From: a virus
Direction: 5' to 3' (one strand)
Length of the DNA: 38,336 nt
Virus record (IMG/VR): IMGVR_UViG_3300030333_007432
Location: 1 to 38,336 of that record
Position numbers and translations under genes: made by a program. Below the pieces are notes generated by a model. It did not search any database. It saw only the letters and a list, made by a program, of their open reading frames with translations, and was not told where the DNA came from. Positions within the stretch are counted from its first letter, which is position 1. The number at the start of each line of letters is the position of its first letter. Shown in pieces: positions 7,294 to 14,196 of the stretch.

Positions 7294-7482
7294 ATGCTTG
7301 AAGATTTAGAAAAGCAGTTACAAGACCAGCAGGCTACTGTAGCTAATGATATAAGGTCTCATGAAGCTGCCCTTAAAACTTTACAAGATACTTATTTAAA
7401 AGTTCTAGGTGCTTTAGAGCTTATACAAGTTCAAAAACAGCAGTCTGAACAACAAAAAGAGGAGATAGTGCAAGAGTCGTAG
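7294..7482 (+). CDS. Small coiled-coil protein, 62 aa
   Basis: Almost the whole protein is predicted coiled coil: LEDLEKQLQDQQATV, EAALKTLQDTYLKVL and LIQVQKQQSEQQKEE show heptad-spaced hydrophobics with a Gln/Glu-rich surface. It has no membrane segment or cysteine. It is followed after 2 bases by the next gene. Function unknown; small coiled-coil proteins of this sort are common in cyanophages. Confidence 0.55.
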   Translation: MLEDLEKQLQDQQATVANDIRSHEAALKTLQDTYLKVLGALELIQVQKQQSEQQKEEIVQES

Positions 7483-7484
7483 CC

Positions 7485-7718
7485 ATGTTTCCTGAACTCA
7501 CAAAAGATAGATATAAAGCTTTAGAGTTATTAGCGGAACATATTCGTTATCCTTCGAAGGATTTAATTTTAAGTTCTATTCTTCACGATGTACAGGAGGA
7601 CGATCTTAAATGGGTAACAGGCAAAATACACTATTATTTACTAAGACTCCTTGAAGAAGTTAAATATGACTGTTCTGAAGACGAGTTGTTACTTGAATTA
7701 GAATCGGATGGAATATAA
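7485..7718 (+). CDS. Small acidic helical protein, 77 aa, unknown function
   Basis: The protein is acidic and leucine-rich with helices LTKDRYKALELLAEHI, LILSSILHDVQEDDL and LLRLLEEVKYD. It has no recognised motif. It lies 2 bases downstream of the coiled-coil gene and upstream of another small gene, in a same-strand run ending with Dps. I do not recognise a family. Confidence 0.5.
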   Translation: MFPELTKDRYKALELLAEHIRYPSKDLILSSILHDVQEDDLKWVTGKIHYYLLRLLEEVKYDCSEDELLLELESDGI

Positions 7719-7745
7719 ATCTATTTTTATAAAAATATACTGATT

Positions 7746-7916
7746 ATGGACCCTCAAGCTAATCCTACTCCTAAAGAATTTTTAGATACAAAAGTTGCTT
7801 TAATGATCGAAGATTTGAAGCGTGAAAGGACACCTAGTGCTGGTGATGTTGCTTTAAAAGGTGTAGAAGGACAGTCTATACAGGATAAAGTAAGGGCTGG
7901 AATTCTTAAAATCTAA
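7746..7916 (+). CDS. Small protein, 56 aa, unknown
   Basis: The frame from ATG 7746 to TAA 7916 encodes MDPQANPTPKEF, then a charged helix (TKVALMIEDLKRERT) and the end DKVRAGILKI. It fills the spacer between the 77-aa gene and Dps, which otherwise would be an odd gap in such packed DNA. It begins 27 bases after one gene and stops 5 bases before the next. No family recognised. Confidence 0.55.
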   Translation: MDPQANPTPKEFLDTKVALMIEDLKRERTPSAGDVALKGVEGQSIQDKVRAGILKI

Positions 7917-7921
7917 TCACT

Positions 7922-8392
7922 ATGAGCGAATCAGGTACTTCTGACGTGCAGATCACGCACGATCATTTAGTCCAGTGTTTAAGAGATTCAGTTCATGTAT
8001 ATCTTCAAACTCAGCTTGTACATTGGGGTCTAGTCGGCTCTAAATTTTTTCCTCTTCATCAATTAACAAATGATATTCAATCAGAAATGATTGACGGTAT
8101 AGACGAAGTAGCAGAACATATTCGTTCAATTAATTGCATGACTCCTTTACATGTAGGAGATTTGGTCTCTTCCCGTATAAGACCAGTAGATATGAGTGAT
8201 GTTTTTGATCAAGAAAGAATAATTCTAGATTTAAGTAATGCTCATGACGATTTAGCTAGTTACTTTGAGGATTTAGCAAAGATGTCTGGCATTATAGGTG
8301 ATGAGCTTACTCAAGATTTAGCTGCTGATCGTGGACGCGTACATAAAAAGAACCAATGGCATTTAAGAGCCTCTATGGACTACACTGGTTGA
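7922..8392 (+). CDS. dps: Dps-family ferritin-like protein, 156 aa
   Basis: Dps proteins form 12-subunit shells that oxidise and store iron with hydrogen peroxide, protecting DNA. The ferroxidase residues are all present: His34 (QLVHWGLVG), His46 (FFPLHQL), Asp61 and Glu65 (GIDEVAEHIR). Their spacing (12, 15, 4) equals that of E. coli Dps His51, His63, Asp78 and Glu82. The C-terminal helix DELTQDLAADRG...NQWHLRASMD also matches the family, and the 156-aa length is typical. There is no long Lys-rich N-terminal tail, so DNA binding is uncertain. It is the last of a run of small plus-strand genes before an unknown 66-aa gene. Confidence 0.85.
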   Translation: MSESGTSDVQITHDHLVQCLRDSVHVYLQTQLVHWGLVGSKFFPLHQLTNDIQSEMIDGIDEVAEHIRSINCMTPLHVGDLVSSRIRPVDMSDVFDQERIILDLSNAHDDLASYFEDLAKMSGIIGDELTQDLAADRGRVHKKNQWHLRASMDYTG

Positions 8393-8401
8393 TTATAACT
8401 A

Positions 8402-8602
8402 ATGGTAGTTAGGGTACGTCTTTTCAAGCAAAAAACAGGTTATATTGATTTTCTTAATAGAGAAGAATATGAAGAATGGAGGAATAAAGGAACATGGGAT
8501 TTAGAAAAAGCTATACAAGAAACAAATTCGTTTAGGATGGAGCTACCAGATGGAGAGTCAGCAGCAGATTATTCAGAAGAACATATTAAATGGTTAGATT
8601 AA
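8402..8602 (+). CDS. Small charged protein, 66 aa, unknown
   Basis: It begins MVVRVRLFKQKTGYIDFLNREEYEEWRN and is rich in Glu and aromatic residues. There is no membrane segment. It starts 9 bases after the Dps stop and its last 9 bases overlap the 3' end of the convergent oxygenase gene. No family recognised. Confidence 0.5.
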   Translation: MVVRVRLFKQKTGYIDFLNREEYEEWRNKGTWDLEKAIQETNSFRMELPDGESAADYSEEHIKWLD

Positions 8603-9388
8603 ACTCCAACTCCTCCACCATTTTGTTATTACATATTTAGTACCTTTTATAGGAGGGAGTGCTTCGTGAAGAGTTTTATAATTTGGTAAACCATTTGCAT
8701 ATAAGTTATTCCATGCAAGTAATAGTCCTTTTTTTGGTTTAATTTTTAAATTAAGAAACCTAAAATAAGTTTCTCCTCCTTCCTCTACATCATTTAAGTA
8801 AACCATTGTTGTCCATGTTCTTTGTCCCATCCATTCGCAATAAACTTTAAATTCGTTTTTTCTGCCAAAATAGAAATCCCAGTGTTCTTTATAGTATTGA
8901 CCAATTTCATATTTTTGAGATTGCATCGTTTCTCCTTGGAATGGACTTAATTCTGTTAAAGCCTGTATTTTTTTATCAATTTTTAAGTAAATAGGGTTAT
9001 TAAAGTAGAATAAATCAGCTGTTTGGCTTGTTCTGTAATCTGAAGTTAAGTTGCTGTCTTCTTCGTCTGAAACAGTTGAAGGTCTAAGATTTTTATCAAT
9101 TAGCTCTATTAATTCATCACACTCATTATCATTTAAAAAATTATCAATATAATGAACTTGTGTGAACGGGTATTTAAATTTTTTACTTTTATTGGTTATA
9201 GGGTTATTATAAAAATCTTTATAATTAATCTTTTTTGGTTTTGATTTGAATCCACATATTCTAATTATTTCGTTCATTTCATCATCTGTCAGTTCATAAT
9301 ATTTTTTAAAAGCCCTTATAAGTTGAGTCTTACTTGCTCCCGTTACTGCTGCATTTAAAAATCTCTTTATTAATTCCTCCGTAATCAT
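8594..9388 (-). CDS. 2-oxoglutarate/Fe(II) oxygenase, prolyl 4-hydroxylase-like, 264 aa
   Basis: The C-terminal ~190 residues form a P4H-type dioxygenase. The iron ligands are His169 and Asp171 (EHWDFYFG) and His241 (KTLHEALPP). Lys251 (KGTKYVITKWWR) is placed to bind the 2-oxoglutarate carboxylate. HYIDNFLNDNECDELIELI at 79-97 is the usual entry helix, and EEGGETYF at 202-209 the usual strand. Residues 1-50 form a separate helical segment. Such oxygenases are common in cyanophages, but the substrate is unknown. It stands alone on the minus strand, convergent with the 66-aa gene and divergent from nblA. Confidence 0.85.
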   Translation of the reverse strand: MITEELIKRFLNAAVTGASKTQLIRAFKKYYELTDDEMNEIIRICGFKSKPKKINYKDFYNNPITNKSKKFKYPFTQVHYIDNFLNDNECDELIELIDKNLRPSTVSDEEDSNLTSDYRTSQTADLFYFNNPIYLKIDKKIQALTELSPFQGETMQSQKYEIGQYYKEHWDFYFGRKNEFKVYCEWMGQRTWTTMVYLNDVEEGGETYFRFLNLKIKPKKGLLLAWNNLYANGLPNYKTLHEALPPIKGTKYVITKWWRSWSLI

Positions 9389-9408
9389 TTTTATGACTCA
9401 GTAGACTT

Positions 9409-9434
9409 ACAATATAAGTGTTACACAATATTGT
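9409..9434. promoter_or_regulatory. Palindrome ACAATATTGT and outlying half-site between oxygenase and nblA
   Basis: ACAATATTGT (9425-9434) is a perfect 10-base palindrome, and ACAATAT at 9409-9415 is a further half-site. They lie in the 193-base divergent spacer between the minus-strand oxygenase and plus-strand nblA. The rest of the spacer (9435-9581) shows only very short frames. An operator role is inferred from position. Confidence 0.35.
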
Positions 9435-9581
9435 TCAAGTGGAAGTTGCTGCTTTAAGTTTTGTTCTGATGTATAGTTTTAGCCATGGTTTCGGCACTAT
9501 GATGCTAGGACGTCGAAAATTCTAGGTTTTATTGCCTCTCAGTTCAGAGTTGGTAAGATATGTATAAGGTTATAGCTATTT

Positions 9582-9797
9582 ATGGATGCAATAGAGCTTC
9601 CAGTTGACGTAGAATTTTCAATTCACGCAGCTTCTTTAGCAATTCAAACTCTTGATCGAGATGAATTGGAGGAAGCTTACATTGAGATGCTACATCAAAA
9701 GGCACTTGATAAACAAATGTTCTTTGGAATTCTTAAAGATCATGGTATCGATGCAAACATAAAATTCAACCTCTCCACTGTCGGTCAGATTTCTTAA
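9582..9797 (+). CDS. nblA: NblA-like phycobilisome degradation adaptor, 71 aa
   Basis: NblA is a small helical adaptor that brings Clp protease to phycobilisomes. The protein shows the family layout: IELPVDVEFSIHAASLAIQ (residues 4-22) matches the conserved LxLEQEFSI-type start, and LEEAYIEMLHQKALDKQMFFGILKDHGI (29-56) matches the two-helix body ending in LLK. Length is near the usual 55-65 aa, with a short extra tail. NblA is known from freshwater cyanophages and from an uncultured marine cyanophage lineage. It has its own leader and is followed after 5 bases by a structural-type gene. Assignment is by pattern, without alignment. Confidence 0.7.
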   Translation: MDAIELPVDVEFSIHAASLAIQTLDRDELEEAYIEMLHQKALDKQMFFGILKDHGIDANIKFNLSTVGQIS

Positions 9798-9802
9798 TTC
9801 CC

Positions 9803-10189
9803 ATGGCTACCCGCACTTTTTCAGGCACTCTAGATACTTTTGAGAAGGATTCTGCTGCTTCCGAACTTACTTATTTAGGACCCACTTCTACTTCTAATGG
9901 AGGAGAAGCAGTTAGGGCTTTTCGTATAAATCCTGCTGGTACTGGTAATCATATAGTTAATATTGATCGTTCTAATTCAGTACTCTCAGTAGAGATTTTC
10001 CAAGAAGACTCTTATACGGGAACTAGTGCCCCTGCTGGTTATAAAAAATTCTGCAATATTGCTGAAGCTGGTAAAGGTAAGGGAGCTGTAGCTGTCAATG
10101 TTACAAACGCTGCTAAAAATTACGTTGTAATGCTTAAATTAGATGGTTATTCTGAAGTAAGCTACGGCGGTAACGTTGTCGTCCCATAA
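9803..10189 (+). CDS. Small beta-rich protein, probably virion component, 128 aa
   Basis: The sequence is beta-prone and Gly/Thr/Asn-rich (FSGTLDTFEKDSAASELT, HIVNIDRSNSVLSVEIF, GKGAVAVNV, VMLKLDGYSEVSY). It contains one Cys and no signal or membrane segment. The last 14 bases overlap the lysozyme-like gene, which starts at TTG. A structural or tail-decoration role is a guess from composition and neighbours. Confidence 0.5.
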   Translation: MATRTFSGTLDTFEKDSAASELTYLGPTSTSNGGEAVRAFRINPAGTGNHIVNIDRSNSVLSVEIFQEDSYTGTSAPAGYKKFCNIAEAGKGKGAVAVNVTNAAKNYVVMLKLDGYSEVSYGGNVVVP

Positions 10190-10901
10190 GGAAACTGAAT
10201 ATCCTTTTTTTACTGATAAAGCTTTAGTATTAGCTCGTTTATATACTGTTCCACGTACCTCTATTGGTCTTGATCGTTATGCAACGTATAAAGACTATGG
10301 TGAGAACACATGGAAAATAGGTTATGGCAGTACGAAATTAAATGGTAGATGGTTAAAAGCTACGGATAAATTTACTAGAGAAGAGATCGATGAACAGTTT
10401 GCTAAAGATTTAAGAGAATTTTCTAATTCAGTAAAGGCTTACATATTTGTGCCATTAAACCCTAATAAGAGAGCTGCAGTTATTAGTTTTGCTCATAGTG
10501 TTGGTATTCAATCTTTTAAGACATGCCGTCTAAGGGATCTTATAAACAGTCACGCATCTAAATCAAAAATAATAAGAGAATGGAGTCCATATATCAACCC
10601 AATATGGCGTTGTGGTGGCGACAGTATGGTTGATAGGCGTAGAGTTGAATTAGATACTTATCTTGCTGCAGACAAAGAGATACCTACTTTTTATAAGCAT
10701 CGTTGTCAGGGTAAGAGATGCTTATTAAATCTCCCTGAGACTTATACTGGGGCTCCCAATCAGGTGAAAGCAGTTGAATATCTTGAGAAAAAGATTCTGA
10801 ATTGGGACCCTTCTGGGGAGGTTCTACGGAGATTTTTTCGTTACTGGAATGAGAAGCCAAGCGGTCTAGGATCTCCGCCGCGTCCCAAGGTCGATCTCTG
10901 A
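10176..10901 (+). CDS. GH24 (T4 lysozyme-like) protein with altered catalytic residues, TTG start, 241 aa
   Basis: The fold signature of GH24 lysozymes is clear: YKDYGENTWKIGYGS (residues 38-52), FTREEIDEQFAKDL (66-79), VPLNPNKRAAVISFAHSVG (92-110) and RRRVELDTYL (154-163). Asp40 aligns with T4 lysozyme Asp20. The segment where the general-acid Glu should stand (TSIGLDRYATYKD) has none, and Lys47 replaces the catalytic Thr. Residues 170-241 are a C-terminal extension with CQGKRCLLNLPETYTGAPNQ and DPSGEVLRRFFRYW. Similar extended lysozymes occur in cyanophages. It may be an endolysin using other residues, or a virion protein that only binds peptidoglycan. Confidence 0.75.
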   Translation: MSSHKETEYPFFTDKALVLARLYTVPRTSIGLDRYATYKDYGENTWKIGYGSTKLNGRWLKATDKFTREEIDEQFAKDLREFSNSVKAYIFVPLNPNKRAAVISFAHSVGIQSFKTCRLRDLINSHASKSKIIREWSPYINPIWRCGGDSMVDRRRVELDTYLAADKEIPTFYKHRCQGKRCLLNLPETYTGAPNQVKAVEYLEKKILNWDPSGEVLRRFFRYWNEKPSGLGSPPRPKVDL

Positions 10902-10968
10902 GATAGTCCAAAGCATCCATTAACTGCATTTCAGGAGTGTAGTGTTTTATGATTTCTTCGTAATCCAT
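10684..10968 (-). CDS. Small protein, 94 aa, mostly antisense to the lysozyme-like gene
   Basis: The N-terminal part reads like a genuine protein: MDYEEIIKHYTPEMQLMDALDYL then RDRPWDAAEILDRLA. The start codon overlaps the stop of the upstream gene (TAATG at 10968), as expected in an operon. However, 218 of its 285 bases are antisense to the C-terminal coding region of the GH24 gene, which itself looks genuine. Either both frames are used or the minus protein is read mainly for its first ~30 residues. Function unknown. Confidence 0.45.
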   Translation of the reverse strand: MDYEEIIKHYTPEMQLMDALDYLRDRPWDAAEILDRLASHSSNEKISVEPPQKGPNSESFSQDIQLLSPDWEPQYKSQGDLISISYPDNDAYKK

Positions 10969-11270
10969 TACTTTGTTCTGCCTCTTTCATTACCTAATCC
11001 TATTTTAAGCAATACTAAATATCCGATTAGATCTACTATGACATCTTCATCATGATCAATAAGCCCTACACCTTTCATTACTCTATTTATTTTATCGTCG
11101 ATGCGGACTAATAATTGCTCTACAGGGGTAGATTTGCTAAATATTCGACACGGTCTTAACGCTGAATCACCATATTTTTCATTTTTATAAAGCAATAATT
11201 CTTTAACGTCATCGCATGCTGCTGCAATTGCTTTCTGCGTTTCTGTCATTTCTGTATCAGTGGTATTCAT
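10968..11270 (-). CDS. DUF1599/Nmad1-like protein, 100 aa
   Basis: The core YKNEKYGDSALRPCRIFSKS followed by LLVRIDDKINRVMKG and DEDVIVDLIGYLVLLKIG matches the DUF1599 (nucleotide-modification-associated domain 1) pattern of KxxxYG-x-SAL...IFS...RxDDK...DLxGYxxLL. This group is distantly related to MazG-type nucleotide pyrophosphohydrolases, with acidic residues likely to bind metal. In phages it is found near nucleotide-metabolism genes. It forms a two-gene minus unit with the 94-aa gene and diverges from the gene at 11289 across 18 bases. Confidence 0.65.
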   Translation of the reverse strand: MNTTDTEMTETQKAIAAACDDVKELLLYKNEKYGDSALRPCRIFSKSTPVEQLLVRIDDKINRVMKGVGLIDHDEDVIVDLIGYLVLLKIGLGNERGRTK

Positions 11271-11288
11271 TTCTAATAGAATAACTGT

Positions 11289-11519
11289 ATGCGACTACAA
11301 TTTAACCGAGGATATGAGATTGACAATCGCTACGCGAATGTTCGACGTGCGGTAGACAACCCTACTGGAAAAAGGTTTGTAAAAGAATATATTTCAAGAA
11401 GAAGGAAACGTCCTAATATGTCTGGTGAGCTTGCTTCAGAAGACAGAGTTATTGTTGCTCCTACAGGTTCATTTCCAAGTGGTCAAGCCCGTGTCTCTAA
11501 TCCTTATACAGCTACTTGA
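11289..11519 (+). CDS. Small basic protein, 76 aa, unknown
   Basis: The N-terminal half is strongly basic (NVRRAVDNPTGKRFVKEYISRRRKRP), and the C-terminal half is neutral with a Pro/Ser/Gly run. A nucleic-acid or virion-interior role is possible. No family recognised. It is divergent from the DUF1599-like gene and convergent with the methyltransferase gene (8-base overlap). Confidence 0.5.
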   Translation: MRLQFNRGYEIDNRYANVRRAVDNPTGKRFVKEYISRRRKRPNMSGELASEDRVIVAPTGSFPSGQARVSNPYTAT

Positions 11520-12138
11520 TAATTTTTCCTATATTTGAAAATATGGATTCAAATTGGTTTATCTGGTCGAAGCCATAATCTAATCTTGGTAAATAAATAA
11601 AAAATCCCCAGAATATAGGTGTTTTTAAAGTGAATAGACCTTCTCCATGTATTGCATTTACCTTTTCATAGGGTATGCATACTGGAAAATCCCACATATT
11701 AGGACAGATTCTCATCATTTCTGGGTACGTGGAGAAGAACAGAGCTTCTGGTATGTTTCTTAATTTCCATTCTCTTACTAATCTTTGAAACCATATAATT
11801 GAAGGTGCTTTAGCTCCTGCCCCTGCTTTAGGACTCCATCTCCAAGTTCCCCTATCTTTACTAAAAGAGCATCTTCCATATGTTGGTGGAAATAGGTATA
11901 TTTTTCCTGTCCAAGGGTCTTCGACGTTTAAACCATCTTCTTCTAATGTATATATTTTCCTAGCTCTCAAAAATTGAGCATTTGCATTGTGTGTTGAACA
12001 AGGATCTAAATCTATTTCGCCTAATAATGCGGATATATAAGGTATATATTCAGCAGGAGTTAACCAATCATGAGTTAAATGAGATACTCGTCCTAATATT
12101 TCTTTATATTCTGACCAGTATCTTTTTCTTTTTTTCAC
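11512..12138 (-). CDS. Dam-like phage N6-adenine methyltransferase, variant catalytic motif, GTG start, 208 aa
   Basis: The phage N6-adenine methyltransferase (PF05869-type) pattern is visible: DWLTPAEYI (24-32), IDLDPCS (42-48), NANAQFLRARKIYT (51-64) and DGLNVEDPW (68-76). At the place of the usual (D/N)PPY catalytic tetrad the sequence is FPPTYG (83-88), so the leading Asn or Asp is missing. A later aromatic-rich region (FWGFFIYLP) fits the family end. It may methylate phage DNA with altered chemistry or be inactive. It starts at GTG overlapping the previous TGA (GTGA). Confidence 0.65.
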   Translation of the reverse strand: MKKRKRYWSEYKEILGRVSHLTHDWLTPAEYIPYISALLGEIDLDPCSTHNANAQFLRARKIYTLEEDGLNVEDPWTGKIYLFPPTYGRCSFSKDRGTWRWSPKAGAGAKAPSIIWFQRLVREWKLRNIPEALFFSTYPEMMRICPNMWDFPVCIPYEKVNAIHGEGLFTLKTPIFWGFFIYLPRLDYGFDQINQFESIFSNIGKIIK

Positions 12139-12542
12139 ATTTTTACAAAGTTTGCACCCTCACAATCATGTTTGTAGTGGACAAGTGACATATTCTCCTT
12201 ATCTTGAATAATAAATAGCGACTCTTTATCAGGATCTATAGATTCTGCTCTTGCAATTGCTTTTTTCATTACATCTGCAACTCCATCCATATCTCTTTTA
12301 TTAAAATCGTCTAAGGCATTTATCATGTGATCTACAGTTAAATAAAACATACTTTTTTTCTGATCTTCAGCGTCTGGAACATACACCATTGCTCCTGGGC
12401 CTTCATTTGCATAGAATTTAAAATAATATTCGCACATGTCGGCGCATATACGTTCCATTGTTAACTTCAAGAGTTTAGTTTCAGTATCCCCCTTTGCTTC
12501 TTTCATTAATTGCTTTAAAAGCTTGTTGCGTCGATTTGTCAT
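12135..12542 (-). CDS. Protein of unknown function, 135 aa
   Basis: I chose the ATG at 12542 (MTNRRNKLLKQ) because an earlier in-frame start would run into the upstream gene. The N-terminus is basic and helical. The middle reads LTMERICADMCEYYFKFY, and later LTVDHMINALDDFNKRDMD and ARAESIDPDKESLFII. It has no family I can name. It overlaps the methyltransferase gene by 4 bases and lies 25 bases after the gene at 12568. Confidence 0.5.
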   Translation of the reverse strand: MTNRRNKLLKQLMKEAKGDTETKLLKLTMERICADMCEYYFKFYANEGPGAMVYVPDAEDQKKSMFYLTVDHMINALDDFNKRDMDGVADVMKKAIARAESIDPDKESLFIIQDKENMSLVHYKHDCEGANFVKM

Positions 12543-12567
12543 GATAATTTGCTTCTGTTTAAGTTTA

Positions 12568-13161
12568 TCAAGATTTACCTTTCTCAGCAGCTTTCTTTTT
12601 CTTATCAATTTTTACGAGATTTCCTAAGCCTGATTTTCTTAAAGTCTCTAATAATTTAGGTAAAGGTCTATATAAGACTACAGCTTTCTGCATATTCCCG
12701 ATTTTTTTAATTAATTTTCCATTTTCATCTCTTAGTTTTGTTAATTCCCCCTGTCTTATCAAGTATTCTGCGACGCAGCGGTACCTACGCTTCTCCGCTA
12801 AATTTATCTCTGGGTATCTATCGCATATGGTACTAGTTTTCATATCACTGAATGTTAGTCGAATCTGATCTGCCAGTGATAAACCTAGTACTAAGTCTGT
12901 TGTACTAGTTTCGTAACTGCAAATTAATTCTAAATAACGTCTAAGATCTGGTGTTTCAAAACTTCCAGAAGGTGGTATAAACATAGAAGTTTGTTCAATT
13001 AGAGAAGGACATAGCATCTCCTCATAGTTTTCTATAGTTATTGATTTAATATCTAATTCGGAAAACCGATAACTTACGTAGACATTAGATTCATCTTCAT
13101 CTAATTCAAAATTTGTATGATCTAAAACATCCACCCAGTCCTCTTTATTTTCTACTTTCAT
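12568..13161 (-). CDS. Protein of unknown function, 197 aa
   Basis: The acidic N-terminal domain (residues 1-60, DWVDVLDHTNFELDEDESNVYVSYRF) is followed by a helical region with RRYLELICSYETSTTDLVLGLSLADQIRLTF and a basic C-terminus (KKKKAAEKGKS). The acidic-to-basic layout resembles small packaging or scaffolding proteins, but I recognise no motif. It overlaps the upstream gene stop (TAATG) and is in one minus run with its neighbours. Confidence 0.5.
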   Translation of the reverse strand: MKVENKEDWVDVLDHTNFELDEDESNVYVSYRFSELDIKSITIENYEEMLCPSLIEQTSMFIPPSGSFETPDLRRYLELICSYETSTTDLVLGLSLADQIRLTFSDMKTSTICDRYPEINLAEKRRYRCVAEYLIRQGELTKLRDENGKLIKKIGNMQKAVVLYRPLPKLLETLRKSGLGNLVKIDKKKKAAEKGKS

Positions 13162-13559
13162 TAGAGAACTTTATCTTCCGTAATATTACCCCAAAATCTA
13201 TGATCGTCCCACTGTTTTTTATGATCAATTCTTAAAACCAGCTCATAATACCCTCTAATACTTGCCATATGTTCTTTAATAGAGGTTATTTCTCTCCATT
13301 TTGAGCCATATATTTCTTCAAGTCGCTTTTTACATTTTTCTTTTGAGCCTCCGTAATTCTCTGCTTCCCATAGTGCTTTGGCAAAGGATATTTGTTGAGT
13401 TCTCATTAGTTCTTTTAAATCTTTCATTGGCAAATCGGATATAAGTTCGCTAAACTCCTTAAGGAAAGGATATTGTTGATCATGCGTAGACCCATCACTT
13501 ATGCTGAGTTGTTGTTGATCTTGATTCTTATGCCTCCTGTTTTTATTGGTGGTCAGCAT
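13161..13559 (-). CDS. Helical protein of unknown function, 132 aa
   Basis: After a polar, Gln-rich N-terminus (about 30 residues) comes a helical, charged domain: FLKEFSELISDLPMKDLKELM, ISFAKALWEAENYGG, KKRLEEIYGSKWREI and YYELVLRID. No family recognised. It is the first gene of a four-gene minus run (13161, 12568, 12135, 11512). Its promoter must lie in the 55-base spacer to the gene at 13615. Confidence 0.5.
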   Translation of the reverse strand: MLTTNKNRRHKNQDQQQLSISDGSTHDQQYPFLKEFSELISDLPMKDLKELMRTQQISFAKALWEAENYGGSKEKCKKRLEEIYGSKWREITSIKEHMASIRGYYELVLRIDHKKQWDDHRFWGNITEDKVL

Positions 13560-13614
13560 TTATACGGGTTTGTGACAGATAGAATCAGTATAGAAGTTAA
13601 ATTAAAGTAATACC

Positions 13615-14196
13615 ATGGGTCGGCCTCCAGCTCCACCAGCTCCTACAGTAGTGATGCCTGATAAGACGCAGCCACAGACATTTCAGACTTTAGCGCCTCA
13701 AGAAAGTTATCAAGATATGGCTGAGTCGATGAAGAGAATTGAAACAGAGACAGCTAAAATTCAACAACAGAGATACGACGAAGTAGGTACTCCAGCTGAA
13801 ATCGGGGCTAGGCAAAAAGGTCGTGATTGGCAAACTGCTGCATCATATTTCTCTTCTTTACCTACTAAAGATCCTGACCAGAGATTTAGACCTACACCAG
13901 ATGCTTTTGCAAGAACTCAAAAAGGAGAGCATTCTGCTAAGTGGGGCGGTGGTCCAATAAGAGCATTACCTGTAGACCGAACAGTTTCAGGATCTGCATC
14001 TTCTTCTCCAAGAGGATCAAAATATGATGTTGCAAGATTTGCTGCTGCTGAAAGAGTAAGTAATGCAAGGGAGGCATATAAGGCTGCTTTAGAACATGCT
14101 AAGAAGACTGGTAGACCTACAGGAACTATTAGCGATACACCTTCTTGGGCTAAGAGAAGTACTGATATATTTAAGCCAGAAACTCCTAAATCGTAA
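13615..14196 (+). CDS. Pro/Ala-rich protein, probably virion component, 193 aa
   Basis: The N-terminus is proline-rich (GRPPAPPAPTVVMPDK), followed by QESYQDMAESMKRIETETAKIQQQRYDEVGTPAEIGARQKGRD, a polar helical region, and a Ser/Gly/Thr-rich end. This low-complexity, Ala/Gln-rich build resembles internal virion or connector-linked proteins of cyanophages. Its 3' end overlaps the convergent gene at 14186 by 11 bases. Function unknown. Confidence 0.5.
   Translation: MGRPPAPPAPTVVMPDKTQPQTFQTLAPQESYQDMAESMKRIETETAKIQQQRYDEVGTPAEIGARQKGRDWQTAASYFSSLPTKDPDQRFRPTPDAFARTQKGEHSAKWGGGPIRALPVDRTVSGSASSSPRGSKYDVARFAAAERVSNAREAYKAALEHAKKTGRPTGTISDTPSWAKRSTDIFKPETPKS

Noticed and set aside
9471-9515. 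TATAGT as -10 box for nblA
   Set aside because: No acceptable -35 hexamer at 16-18 bases; the AT-rich DNA gives many such hexamers by chance.
9512-9537. Tiny frame reading MMLGRRKF in the nblA leader
   Set aside because: Eight codons with no supporting ribosome site or conservation evidence.
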